From contig JASJYE010000010.1 in assembly GCA_030123645.1 (NCBI GenBank), forward strand, positions 1 to 16,988: a stretch of DNA of 16,988 nt. Reading direction: 5' to 3'. This document shows, in pieces, positions 1-7,591 of the stretch. The notes beneath the pieces are model-generated. The model saw nothing but the letters and a program-made list of their open reading frames with translations, ran no database searches and had not been told where the DNA came from. The DNA comes from Candidatus Hydrogenedentota bacterium. GTDB lineage: Bacteria; Hydrogenedentota; Hydrogenedentia; Hydrogenedentales; GCA-2746185. Numbering within the stretch: the stretch's first letter is position 1; each line of letters opens with the position of its first letter. Position numbers and translations under genes: made by a program.

Positions 1-1047
1 ACAGGCGTACAGCGTTGTCGTCTTGCCACAGCCGGTGGGCCCTGTGACGAGGAACAGGCCGTTGGACTTGTGAATGATGGTTTGAACCTCGGTCTCCATG
101 TCCTTGTCGAGACCGAGCTTGCCGAGGTCGATTTGGACCGCTGTGCGGTCTAAAATTCTGAGCGTAATGCACTCGCCGTAAAGCGTCGGCAGGGTAGCCA
201 CACGGACGTCGACGTCCGCGTCGCCGATTTTAAGCTCAATGCGGGCGTCCTGTGGCAGGCGGCGTTCGCCGATATCCATATTACTCATAACCTTAACGCG
301 TGACACGAGGGCGAGCGAGATCGCCTTGGGTGGAGAAACGCTCTCGTGGAGCACGCCGTCGAGGCGCAGCCGGATCCGGAAATCTTCCTCGTAAACTTCA
401 AAATGAATGTCAGAGGCCATTTTCTGGACCGCCTCGAGGAGGACAAGGTTCACGATCTTGATGATCTCGGGCTCTTGGGCCAACTCGACGAGGTTGTCCA
501 CATCGCCGACAATCTGCTGCTGGCCCAATTCTTCGAGCGTTAGCTCCTTATCGCCGACCTTTTGAAGGACTTCCTTGAGGGTTTCATGGATGGAGTCTGC
601 TTCGTAGGCATAGTTGCTCTTGATGCTGGCGCTGACGTCTTGCATGTTGCTGACGGCCCCTACGACAGGTCTGCCGATGATCTGCTGCAGGTCGTCGAGC
701 AAACTCAGGTTGAGTGGGTCGGCCAGCGCGACCACGATCGTTCCGTCTTCGCGCTCGCGGATGGGCATGACGTTGTAGAACTTTGCGACGTCCGGCGGTA
801 GTGTGCGCAGGACTTCGTCTTTAATCTGGAGCCTGCTCAGATCGACGCGCTCCATGCCCTGTTGCACGCCGAGGGCCTCGAGCACGTCTTGCTCCTCGCA
901 CAGTTCCATCCGCACGAGGACGCGGCCGAGGAAATCGCCGGTGAGGCGCTGCCGCTGGAGGGCTTCATCCAGTTCCAGTGGCGTAATGACGCCTTGCTCA
1001 ACGAGGATGTCGCCGATGCTGCGCCGTTTAGAAGCTACTGTTGCCAT
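1..1047 (-). CDS. PilB/GspE-family extension ATPase, third paralogue (3' part outside window)
   Basis: This gene is cut by the left window edge after 349 codons. It is a hexameric secretion/pilus assembly ATPase that would act on the cytoplasmic face of the inner membrane. Visible parts in order are an MshEN-type N-terminal domain (about residues 9-65), a second N-terminal subdomain to about 145, a linker, the ATPase N2 region with SDIHFE (212-217) and PQDAR (265-269), and a Walker A motif GPTGCGKTT (336-344) just before the edge. The Asp box, Walker B, His box and any zinc cysteines lie outside. The ATG is fixed by an in-frame TAA four codons upstream; an AGGAG lies about 15 nt upstream, rather far. 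It follows pilT by 43 nt, so it is probably the PilB of a T4P set. Oddities: Cys instead of Ser in the P-loop, Ala in place of the usual Gly of PQDGR, and degenerate c-di-GMP motifs. A GspE-type role cannot be excluded. Confidence 0.93.
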   Translation of the reverse strand, partial: MATVASKRRSIGDILVEQGVITPLELDEALQRQRLTGDFLGRVLVRMELCEEQDVLEALGVQQGMERVDLSRLQIKDEVLRTLPPDVAKFYNVMPIREREDGTIVVALADPLNLSLLDDLQQIIGRPVVGAVSNMQDVSASIKSNYAYEADSIHETLKEVLQKVGDKELTLEELGQQQIVGDVDNLVELAQEPEIIKIVNLVLLEAVQKMASDIHFEVYEEDFRIRLRLDGVLHESVSPPKAISLALVSRVKVMSNMDIGERRLPQDARIELKIGDADVDVRVATLPTLYGECITLRILDRTAVQIDLGKLGLDKDMETEVQTIIHKSNGLFLVTGPTGCGKTTTLYAC

Positions 1048-1090
1048 GTATTCGCTTGTTTACTCCTGCGTATGCCCGGATTGTTCCAGG

Positions 1091-2185
1091 TCAGTTCTGA
1101 ACAGCCGGCGCGTCCTCAAGGCCGAGAGCGCGGGCCTGCAGTTCGAAGTCGTCCACGCCCTGCGCTTTGCTTACCGCTTCATCATAGGAGATAATCCCCT
1201 TTTTATACAGGGCCATCAGGTGCTCGTCGAGGAGATTCATCCCGTACTTGTGCCCGGTCTGAATCGCCGAGGCAATGCGATAGGATTTGTTGTCGCGAAT
1301 AAGATTTTGAATTGCGGGCGTCGCGATCATGATCTCGAATGCGGCCACACGGCCAAAGCCCTTCTTCACTTTTAGCAGGGTTTGGGAAATGACCGCTCTG
1401 AGGTTCCCGGCGAGCTGCGTCCTAATCTGCTCCTGCTGGTTGGTTGGGAAAGCGTCCACAAGACGGTCGATGGTTCGCACGGCGCCGGTGGTATGAAGAG
1501 TGGCGAAGACAAGGTGGCCCGTCTCGGCGGCGGTCACGGCGGCCTCGATGGTTTCAAGGTCGCGCATCTCTCCGACGAGAATGATGTCGGGGTCCATGCG
1601 CAGCACGCGGCGGAGCGCTTCGGCAAAGGTGGGGACGTCCACGCCCACTTCGCGCTGGGTAATGATGCTTTTCTTGTGATTGTGAAAGAACTCGATGGGG
1701 TCTTCGATGGTGACGATGTGATGGTCGTATTCGGTATTGAGCCAATCGACCATGGCCGCGAGGCTCGTGCTCTTGCCGGATCCTGTGGGTCCGGTCACCA
1801 AAATCAGACCGCGGGGCAGGTTGATGACGCTGCGGAGCGACAAGGGGAGGCCCAATTCCTCCATGGTGGAGATTTTTCGGGGAATTTGCCGCAGGACCAG
1901 GCCGACATGGCCGCGCTGCTTAAATATTGAGACGCGAAACCGGGCAATGTCCTCAAATGCGAAGCCGAAGTCGCTCCCGCCGACTTCCTGAAGTTCCTGC
2001 TGGTTGTCGACCGAAGCGATGCTCTTCATCAGGCGTTCCGTGCCTTCAGGGGTGAGGGGTTCATCGCCGAATTGGATAATGCTGCCGTGAACGCGTGCGC
2101 ACGGGGGGTTGTCGACCGAGAGATGCAAGTCGGAGCCTTCGCGGTCGATTAACATTCTCAAAAGACTGACCATTTCGTACGCCAT
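1091..2185 (-). CDS. pilT: Twitching motility / pilus retraction ATPase PilT
   Basis: PilT hydrolyses ATP to depolymerise type IV pili at the inner membrane platform. The 364-residue length is typical of the family. Motifs seen: Walker A GPTGSGKST (132-140), Asp box TIEDPIEF (159-166), Walker B region MDPDIILVGEMRD (197-209), His box ATLHT (228-232), and AIQNLIRD at 291-298. The last is a close match to the AIRNLIRE motif that marks retraction ATPases and is absent from PilB/GspE. There is no N-terminal MshEN domain and no zinc tetracysteine, also as expected for PilT. The ATG at 2185 is supported by a strong AAGGAG Shine-Dalgarno 8 nt upstream. A second Met at residue 5 is possible. It lies 18 nt after the preceding ATPase and 43 nt before the next, so the three are probably co-transcribed. 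A PilT is not part of a standard T2SS, so this unit is likely T4P. Confidence 0.96.
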   Translation of the reverse strand: MAYEMVSLLRMLIDREGSDLHLSVDNPPCARVHGSIIQFGDEPLTPEGTERLMKSIASVDNQQELQEVGGSDFGFAFEDIARFRVSIFKQRGHVGLVLRQIPRKISTMEELGLPLSLRSVINLPRGLILVTGPTGSGKSTSLAAMVDWLNTEYDHHIVTIEDPIEFFHNHKKSIITQREVGVDVPTFAEALRRVLRMDPDIILVGEMRDLETIEAAVTAAETGHLVFATLHTTGAVRTIDRLVDAFPTNQQEQIRTQLAGNLRAVISQTLLKVKKGFGRVAAFEIMIATPAIQNLIRDNKSYRIASAIQTGHKYGMNLLDEHLMALYKKGIISYDEAVSKAQGVDDFELQARALGLEDAPAVQN

Positions 2186-2193
2186 GTTACTTG

Positions 2194-2199
2194 CTCCTT
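2194..2199 (-). promoter_or_regulatory. Strong ribosome binding site of pilT
   Basis: AAGGAG on the minus strand, 8 nt before the pilT ATG. It is among the best Shine-Dalgarno matches in the window. It lies in the 18-nt spacer after the stop of the upstream ATPase and fixes the pilT start. Confidence 0.75.
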
Positions 2200-2203
2200 C
2201 CGC

Positions 2204-4048
2204 TTATGCGACGGCTGTCGCTTCCGTCTTCAGAGGCTCGTCGGCCTTCGTGCGGCGATTGACTTCTTCTAGTGTCGTAATGCCTGCCAGGGCTTTCTTC
2301 CACGCGTCCTGGCGAAGTGTGGTCATGCCGTTCTCGCGCGCCTTGGCTCTGAGTTTAATCGAGGAGGCGCCTTCGAGGATCATGGTGCGGAGCTCGTCGT
2401 CCATCAACAGCAACTCATAGACGCCCAGACGGCCGGTATAGCCCGTGCCGTGGCAGTTGTCGCAGCCTTCGCCGCGCATCAATTCCATGGTGTCCAGATC
2501 GACAGGCAACCCGAGTCTGGTGATCTCAATTTTTTCGGGCACGTATGGGGCCTTGCACGTGGTGCAGTTGATACGCACGAGACGCTGTCCAAGCACTGCT
2601 CGCACGCCGGAGGCAACGAGAAATGGCTTCACGCCGATGTCGACCAGTCGTATGAAGGCGCTCGACGCATCATTGGTGTGAAGCGTGGAAAAAACAAGAT
2701 GGCCCGTAAGCGCGGCCTTTATGGCGATTTCCGCCGTTTCAAGGTCACGAATCTCACCCACCATCACGATGTCAGGATCCTGCCGGAAGATGGCTCGTAG
2801 GGCGCGAGAGAAGTCCCAGCCAATTTCATGCTGGATTTGTACCTGGTTGATTCCCGTAAGCTGGTACTCGACGGGGTCTTCCACGGTGATAAGCTTTCTG
2901 TCCGGCTTGTTCAGGCTGTGCAGAGAAGCGTAAAGTGTCGTAGTCTTTCCAGAACCGGTGGGTCCGGTCACGAGGATAACGCCCGTCGCGTCCTCAAGAA
3001 GGAGTTCCCATCTCTGCTGGTCGTCCGGGTTGAACCCTAACTGGCCGAGACCGAGCTTTAGGCTTTCTTTGTCAAGGATACGCATGACCATGCTGGCGCC
3101 GTAGTAGGCAGGAAGCGAGCTTACACGAAGGTCTACGCCCCTCCCGGCTATCTGGATTTTGATGCGGCCGTCCTGCGGAATCCGTTTTTCGGCGATGTCC
3201 ATCCCGGACATGATCTTCAGGCGCGAAATGATGGCGTCTTGGGCGCGCTTGGGTGGCGACGGCATGAGCTGCATGACACCGTCTACGCGGTAGCGGACCT
3301 TGACGTCAAACTTGCCGGGTTCGACATGGATGTCGCTTGCGCGCATGCGGAAGGCTTCCATGATCATATGGTGGACGTAACGAACCACCGGGCTGTCGTC
3401 ATCGTCCTCATCATCGGTGTCTACGACGGCGTCGTCCACGGCGATGCTATCCATGCTCATGCTGCTCAAACTCATGTCGCTCGATGAGAGGCTTCCGAGG
3501 CTGCCCGCGGAACTGTCGAGCGAACTGATGTTGGACATGGTGCTTAGGGTGCTCATGGTGCTTGCGCTGCTGACCGTAGACAGCATCGTCTCCACCGTGG
3601 TATCGGCAAGACCATAGTACTTATTGAGTGCTTCACTAATCTCTTCGGGTGAAGCGAGCACCGGCTCGATCTCCCTTTCAAGAAGGCGCGAAAGGTTGTC
3701 CAGGGCATTGATGTTGGTCGGATCCGCCGTAGCAATCTTCAGGAGAGGTCCCTCCTCTTCAACAGGAATAACGCGGTAAACCTGGGCAATGCGAACGTCT
3801 ATCAGGTTTCGGATGCGTTCGGGAATTTCCCGGTCGGAGAGTTTGACAATTGGGATGCCGAGCTGCTCGGCGAGACCTTCGGAGATGTGGGTTTTGCTAA
3901 TGTAGCCGAGGCGTACGAGAATCTCGCCCAGCTTCTTTCCGCCCATGCTCGTTTGCTGGCGATGGATGGCCTCTTCGAGCTGATCTTCGCTAATGAGGCC
4001 GCGATTGACCATACTCTGGCCGAACATGCTGTGACCTTGGGATTGCAT
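2204..4048 (-). CDS. PilB/GspE-family assembly ATPase with Ser/Met-rich acidic linker
   Basis: A 614-residue extension-type ATPase, probably the motor for pilus or pseudopilus assembly. Domains: MshEN-like N-terminus (8-62, degenerate), second N-terminal subdomain (about 65-145), low-complexity linker (155-222), N2 with SDIHVEP (238-244) and PQDGR (291-295), Walker A GPTGSGKTT (362-370), Asp box TVEDPVEY (388-395), Walker B DPDIVMVGEIRD (424-435), His box STLHTND (454-460), and a zinc tetracysteine C495-x2-C498 and C529-x2-C532. All catalytic motifs are intact. The linker is first rich in Ser/Thr/Met/Leu and then carries an Asp/Glu run (211-218), which is not usual in this family. The ATG at 4048 has AGAGG 9 nt upstream; Met8 is an alternative. 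It is the first gene after a promoter-bearing gap and is followed by pilT, which points to a T4P PilB, but a second GspE is possible. Confidence 0.93.
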   Translation of the reverse strand: MQSQGHSMFGQSMVNRGLISEDQLEEAIHRQQTSMGGKKLGEILVRLGYISKTHISEGLAEQLGIPIVKLSDREIPERIRNLIDVRIAQVYRVIPVEEEGPLLKIATADPTNINALDNLSRLLEREIEPVLASPEEISEALNKYYGLADTTVETMLSTVSSASTMSTLSTMSNISSLDSSAGSLGSLSSSDMSLSSMSMDSIAVDDAVVDTDDEDDDDSPVVRYVHHMIMEAFRMRASDIHVEPGKFDVKVRYRVDGVMQLMPSPPKRAQDAIISRLKIMSGMDIAEKRIPQDGRIKIQIAGRGVDLRVSSLPAYYGASMVMRILDKESLKLGLGQLGFNPDDQQRWELLLEDATGVILVTGPTGSGKTTTLYASLHSLNKPDRKLITVEDPVEYQLTGINQVQIQHEIGWDFSRALRAIFRQDPDIVMVGEIRDLETAEIAIKAALTGHLVFSTLHTNDASSAFIRLVDIGVKPFLVASGVRAVLGQRLVRINCTTCKAPYVPEKIEITRLGLPVDLDTMELMRGEGCDNCHGTGYTGRLGVYELLLMDDELRTMILEGASSIKLRAKARENGMTTLRQDAWKKALAGITTLEEVNRRTKADEPLKTEATAVA

Positions 4049-4367
4049 CGTGTGGAGCCTCTATGATTCGTGTAAGACCACTTTACCAGAGGTGTCATAG
4101 AAAGTCAATACGAATTCTGCTGTTCATTACTGCAAATAAAGAACTTACGGGGCTTTTCGTCAACAAATTACCCTCCGTTTGGCGTCATTTTTTCCCAACT
4201 TTTCGTCCGCACGCAGATTGTTGAATTCCTCGCCTTCATGGGGATGCCCCTACGCGACGGGAAGGCCCTATTCTCCTGAAAATTGATGAGGCTGTCAAGA
4301 GGCTTGTCGGGATGGATTGGGTCGCCTGCCAGAGCGGGAGTGAAGCTGATGCCTCAGAGTTTGTGAA
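4049..4367. other. Intergenic gap between the T2SS operon and the ATPase/pilT unit
   Basis: A 319-base stretch separating gspM from the next ATPase, the longest gap inside the gene block and visibly more A+T-rich in its left half. I see no credible gene in it. There is a sigma-70-like promoter on the minus strand (4080-4108), and a weaker TTGACG-based candidate about 60 nt further upstream. No convincing Rho-independent terminator follows gspM. The only small hairpin (GGGG-ATG-CCCC, 4240-4250) lacks a T run. Confidence 0.7.
4080..4108 (-). promoter_or_regulatory. Sigma-70-like promoter of the PilB-PilT-PilB unit
   Basis: Reading the minus strand, a -35 TTGACT (4108-4103, 5 of 6 to consensus) is separated by exactly 17 nt from a -10 TAAAGT (4085-4080, 4 of 6). 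The predicted start of transcription is near 4073, giving a 5' untranslated leader of about 25 nt before the ATG at 4048. The position in the only large internal gap supports it. The housekeeping sigma factor of the host is assumed to use this consensus. Confidence 0.6.
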
Positions 4368-4883
4368 TCAGGCCTTGGGGGCCATGAACACTATCTCGCA
4401 CTCGAGGCCCTTGCCGTCGCGCATCGGCCGGAGATGGCCCAATCGCTGCAAGGCGATGAGATTGCCGCTGGAATAAAGTTTGTGGAGCAGATCGATAATC
4501 TGCTTCATTTTGACGTTGGTGAGGTTGAGCCGCACGCCGTCGAGCGCGCTGCCGGCGAAGCGGACCTCGCTTTGCAGGCGCGCATTACCGTGCATGGAAA
4601 GTTGCATCAGCGCGGCGTTGGTAAATGAGTAGAGATCGAAGTTGGGGTCTCTCGCCTCGACGCGATCCATGATGATGCGGCGGTCGCTGCGCTCGCCAAG
4701 AACCAGCTCGCGCATCTGACGGATTTGAATCAGCCGGTCGACAGCGTCTTCGGCTTGCGTCCGTGTCCGCTCATAATCCCCTTTGAATCCCTGTACGAAG
4801 AAGAGGAGAAGTATCAAGGCGAAAACCGCGAAGGCGCAGACAATCATGATGCGTTCGCGTTTCACTAGGGTACGTCTTGCCAT
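4368..4883 (-). CDS. gspM: T2SS inner membrane platform protein GspM (PilO-like)
   Basis: A 171-residue bitopic inner membrane protein. GspM pairs with GspL and stabilises the motor-platform assembly. Sequence: short basic cytoplasmic N-terminus, one transmembrane helix (about 12-31), a heptad-like helical stretch (about 35-60, rich in Arg/Gln/Leu), then a small alpha/beta periplasmic domain (about 85-171) of the ferredoxin-like GspM/PilO type. Primary sequence in this family is poorly conserved, so the call rests on length, topology and position directly after gspL in a gspC-to-M series. The ATG lies 8 nt after the gspL stop with an AGGA-type ribosome site overlapping that stop. It is the last gene of the T2SS operon; the following 319 bases are non-coding. 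Confidence 0.82.
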   Translation of the reverse strand: MARRTLVKRERIMIVCAFAVFALILLLFFVQGFKGDYERTRTQAEDAVDRLIQIRQMRELVLGERSDRRIIMDRVEARDPNFDLYSFTNAALMQLSMHGNARLQSEVRFAGSALDGVRLNLTNVKMKQIIDLLHKLYSSGNLIALQRLGHLRPMRDGKGLECEIVFMAPKA

Positions 4884-4891
4884 TATGAATC

Positions 4892-6406
4892 CTATCTTCT
4901 CGCAGTTAGTACGAAGGTTTCTTTACCGTCGGCAAGGGCCCGCTTGAGCCGCCCGGTGTCGATAGTGAAGATCTTGGAGTTCTCGAGGGCCTTCATTGAC
5001 TCATTGAACTTTTCCAAATCCTTGATCTCGCCGGAGATTGTGATGGTCATGTTTTTTGTCACCTTAATCTCCATCTCCTGAATCGTGGCGACGCTATTGG
5101 GCAGGTGCCTGCCGATCTCTTGGAGGATATCGAGCAAGGTGGGCCTGCTAAACATCTCTTTGGAAAGCGTGCTGGTAGTCGAACGCTCTTCCTCTGCGGC
5201 GATCTGCATGAGATCAAAGCTCTCTAATCCGCCGATATCAGGCTGGGGCCGCTCGATGAGGAGGTCGGGGAAGGTGGCGTCGAATTCCTCCCACACGGCT
5301 TGGCCCAGTTGCTCGACACGCTCCAGGTTGTTTCGATGATCGGCATACACCAGGCCGAAAAAGCCCAATAGGGCGACAACCCCCAGGAGGCAAGTGGCGA
5401 TCGCGTAGTTGGCCAGCGTGCGGCGAGTGCTGGCCGAGGAAAACTGCTCCTGGAGAAAATTCATGTGGAAGGGTCCGTCCGCAGCCGAGTAGGCGGCGGC
5501 AATCGGGCCGGTCCACCGATTGACAAGGTCGGTGACGTCGTCCTCCTGCTCCGAGTATCCCGGTAAAATATCCGGGTCGACGCCTTCGAGTTCGAAGACG
5601 ATCACCTGATAATTCACCGGGATATCGAACTCGTCCTCGAAGAGAGCGCAGTCGGCTTCGGGGAGGCCGGATACGGTCACGGTGAGCGACTGGACCGGGT
5701 TTTCGCCAAGGCTGTCGGCCGCGCGCGCCCGGAGGATGTTGCGCAGCTCGCGGGCCACCGCGGTGGGGTCGGAGCGTAGCATCCGCGCCGACGACTCCAG
5801 GCGGCGAAGGTAGGTCAATCTTTTCCCCTCAACGACGGCGAGGACGGATTCCCTTTCTCGAAGATGGAGAACGGCATGGGTGCCGGCGTTTTTGCGGCGA
5901 ACCGCATCCCATAATGCCGTCATGGAGACGGCGTCCAAGAGGGCCCCATCGACGGCGATGCCGGCTTCTTCGAGAATCGCGCACTGCACCTCGAGGGCCT
6001 TGCGTTGCACTGCGATGGCCAGGACCTCGCTCCGATTATCGACGACGCGCGTGATCAGAAAATCGACGATGAGCTCTTCCATGGGAATCGCTAGAAAAGG
6101 TTCAAGCTCGAAGGGGGCGGCGGAAGCTACCTTGCGCTTTCCACGAAAAGGGACCGTAAGCAGGCGAATTGTGCTCCACGCGACCGGCATGGACAGAACG
6201 TACATGGGCGGCGGCGATTCGAGCTGCGCCGCCGCTTCGCGGGCTGCGGCAACTTGGGCCGCGTGAAGGTCCACGTCGTCGCGGGCTAGAATCGGCACCT
6301 CGATCATCTCGAGTACCTTGGGCAATCGCCCGCCGGTCTTGACGACGGCGATTCTCACGGCGTCTCCGGTAATTTCTACGGCGCCGATTCTTGCGGACAG
6401 TCTCAT
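4892..6406 (-). CDS. gspL: T2SS platform protein GspL (PilM-like cytoplasmic domain plus PilN-like periplasmic domain)
   Basis: A 504-residue bitopic protein that docks the GspE motor to the membrane platform. The cytoplasmic part (1 to about 325) has the actin-like fold pattern of GspL/PilM: an N-terminal strand pair with VEITGDAVRIAVV, the block AWSTIRLLTVPF (76-87) followed by APFELEPFLAIPMEEL (97-112), and a second actin-like lobe. One transmembrane helix sits at about 332-354. A short helical stretch and a periplasmic ferredoxin-like domain (about 422-504) follow, resembling PilN. At 504 residues it is longer than the usual GspL of about 400, mainly through the cytoplasmic part and a 355-420 spacer. 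The ATG at 6406 lies 55 nt after gspK with no strong Shine-Dalgarno. It is 8 nt before gspM. PilM-PilN fusion naming would describe the same architecture. Confidence 0.9.
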   Translation of the reverse strand: MRLSARIGAVEITGDAVRIAVVKTGGRLPKVLEMIEVPILARDDVDLHAAQVAAAREAAAQLESPPPMYVLSMPVAWSTIRLLTVPFRGKRKVASAAPFELEPFLAIPMEELIVDFLITRVVDNRSEVLAIAVQRKALEVQCAILEEAGIAVDGALLDAVSMTALWDAVRRKNAGTHAVLHLRERESVLAVVEGKRLTYLRRLESSARMLRSDPTAVARELRNILRARAADSLGENPVQSLTVTVSGLPEADCALFEDEFDIPVNYQVIVFELEGVDPDILPGYSEQEDDVTDLVNRWTGPIAAAYSAADGPFHMNFLQEQFSSASTRRTLANYAIATCLLGVVALLGFFGLVYADHRNNLERVEQLGQAVWEEFDATFPDLLIERPQPDIGGLESFDLMQIAAEEERSTTSTLSKEMFSRPTLLDILQEIGRHLPNSVATIQEMEIKVTKNMTITISGEIKDLEKFNESMKALENSKIFTIDTGRLKRALADGKETFVLTARR

Positions 6407-6431
6407 GCTTATACTGCTTTCGTTTTGTTTG

Positions 6432-6445
6432 GGCCGTTTTCGGCC
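6432..6445 (-). other. Small stem-loop between gspK and gspL
   Basis: An inverted repeat, GGCCG-AAAA-CGGCC on the minus strand, in the 55-nt gspK-gspL spacer. No T run follows, so it is not a standard terminator. It could stabilise or pause the transcript between the pseudopilin genes and gspL-gspM. A 5-bp stem can arise by chance. Confidence 0.3.
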
Positions 6446-6461
6446 ATTTGAAGGGTTTCCT

Positions 6462-7580
6462 CTATTGGATTACGCGCCAATCGATAATGCGGAACATTTG
6501 GGCCGCGCCGCTTCCATGCGTGTCACGCCATACGAAGGCCTCGACGCGCACCTGGGCGTCGTCGCTTTGTCCGTCGCCCTGAATGCGAAACACCTCGCTC
6601 GCCACATCGAATAGGTCGGGTGGCGGGAGCTGTGGCGGGAGCTGATTCTTGTCGTCATCTTCGTCCCGCGGCCGGGGCGGCGGGAGCTCCCGAATAATCG
6701 CCTCCGAGCGGAGCTCCCCAATGCTTCGATAGGGCCCAACTTCGTCCAGTCGCTGAAGGATCTCATCGGCCTTTTGCGAGGGGGCCGGATCACGGCCGTC
6801 GGCGGTTAGCATTGCTTCGAGAACCTCGAAGGACGCGGTGTTGACATTCACGCGTCCTTCGGGGTGACCATGTACCGTAAGCAGCTCGTTGAGTGGGAGC
6901 TGCTCGAATTCCGCCTCGTCATCACCGAAATAGACCTCCAGCGTAATGCCGGGAAGAAGAAGAAGCTCTTCGATGGAATCCATGGGGCCGTTCTTGCACT
7001 CGAAGGGGACCTCGAGTTGCTGGTAGTAATCGTTCTCGGCGCCCTCCGGCCGGGTCTCGTCGTCGGTGTCGAGCCAATCGAGGATGACGTCGATCGGCAG
7101 CACTTCGCCCTCGCGCATTCGCACTTGAAACAGAACTGTCAGCGCGTCGACAAGCGGGACGAATTCAATCTCGCCGCCGCCGCGGTCTTCGTAAATCAGC
7201 GCGTTCAGATTAATTTTTGCGTACTCGTCGTCAATCTGGACACTGATCATGGCTTCGTTGAGGTTAAGCAGCGGGGTGGAGCTGGCCCAAGGTTCATCCA
7301 GGCTGTCGTAAACGTCGGTGCTCTCTAATTCGGCTTCCTCTTCCCCGAACAGGAGGTCGGCCGCCAGGATGCTCATGCTGAGTGCGATGCTGGACTTGGC
7401 GGCCATGTAGGCCTCGGTGGTGCTGGTATGGCGCTCGATCAATGTCGCGTCGACCTGCATTTCGTAAGCGAACTCGACAATAATTACGGTCAGCAGCACA
7501 ACGAATAAGAGCGCGAGCACGAGGGCGATGCCCTCGTCGTCGCGGCGCATATTCCGCTTAGCGGTTAATCGGGTATTCAT
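6462..7580 (-). CDS. gspK: T2SS minor pseudopilin GspK (pseudopilus tip)
   Basis: A 372-residue minor pseudopilin, the largest of the set as expected for GspK, which caps the pseudopilus with GspI and GspJ. The leader ends in DDEG with cleavage before IALVLALLF. Position +5 of the mature protein is Leu rather than Glu, the known GspK peculiarity. After the hydrophobic helix come the family blocks KINLNAL (around 122-128) and GRVNVNTASFEVLEAML (around 242-258), flanking the large helical insertion domain typical of GspK. A proline-rich acidic loop (about 298-321) is extra. I chose the ATG at 7580; a TTG two codons upstream (7586) is in frame. The gene starts 11 nt after gspJ and ends 55 nt before gspL. 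Confidence 0.92.
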   Translation of the reverse strand: MNTRLTAKRNMRRDDEGIALVLALLFVVLLTVIIVEFAYEMQVDATLIERHTSTTEAYMAAKSSIALSMSILAADLLFGEEEAELESTDVYDSLDEPWASSTPLLNLNEAMISVQIDDEYAKINLNALIYEDRGGGEIEFVPLVDALTVLFQVRMREGEVLPIDVILDWLDTDDETRPEGAENDYYQQLEVPFECKNGPMDSIEELLLLPGITLEVYFGDDEAEFEQLPLNELLTVHGHPEGRVNVNTASFEVLEAMLTADGRDPAPSQKADEILQRLDEVGPYRSIGELRSEAIIRELPPPRPRDEDDDKNQLPPQLPPPDLFDVASEVFRIQGDGQSDDAQVRVEAFVWRDTHGSGAAQMFRIIDWRVIQ

Positions 7581-7591
7581 TTTCAACGTCG

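Noticed and set aside
803..1375. 190-codon plus-strand open frame opposite pilT and the third ATPase
   Set aside because: It spans the junction of two well-supported minus-strand genes and its protein is Ser/Arg-rich low-complexity with no family resemblance.
4240..4250. GGGG-ATG-CCCC hairpin after gspM as a terminator
   Set aside because: The stem is only 4 bp with a 3-nt loop and no T run follows on the minus strand.
4275..4490. Open plus-strand frame across the gspM end and the gap (reading KIDEAVKRLVGMDW...)
   Set aside because: No start codon or ribosome site at its left end, and most of its right half is antisense to gspM. Probably chance.
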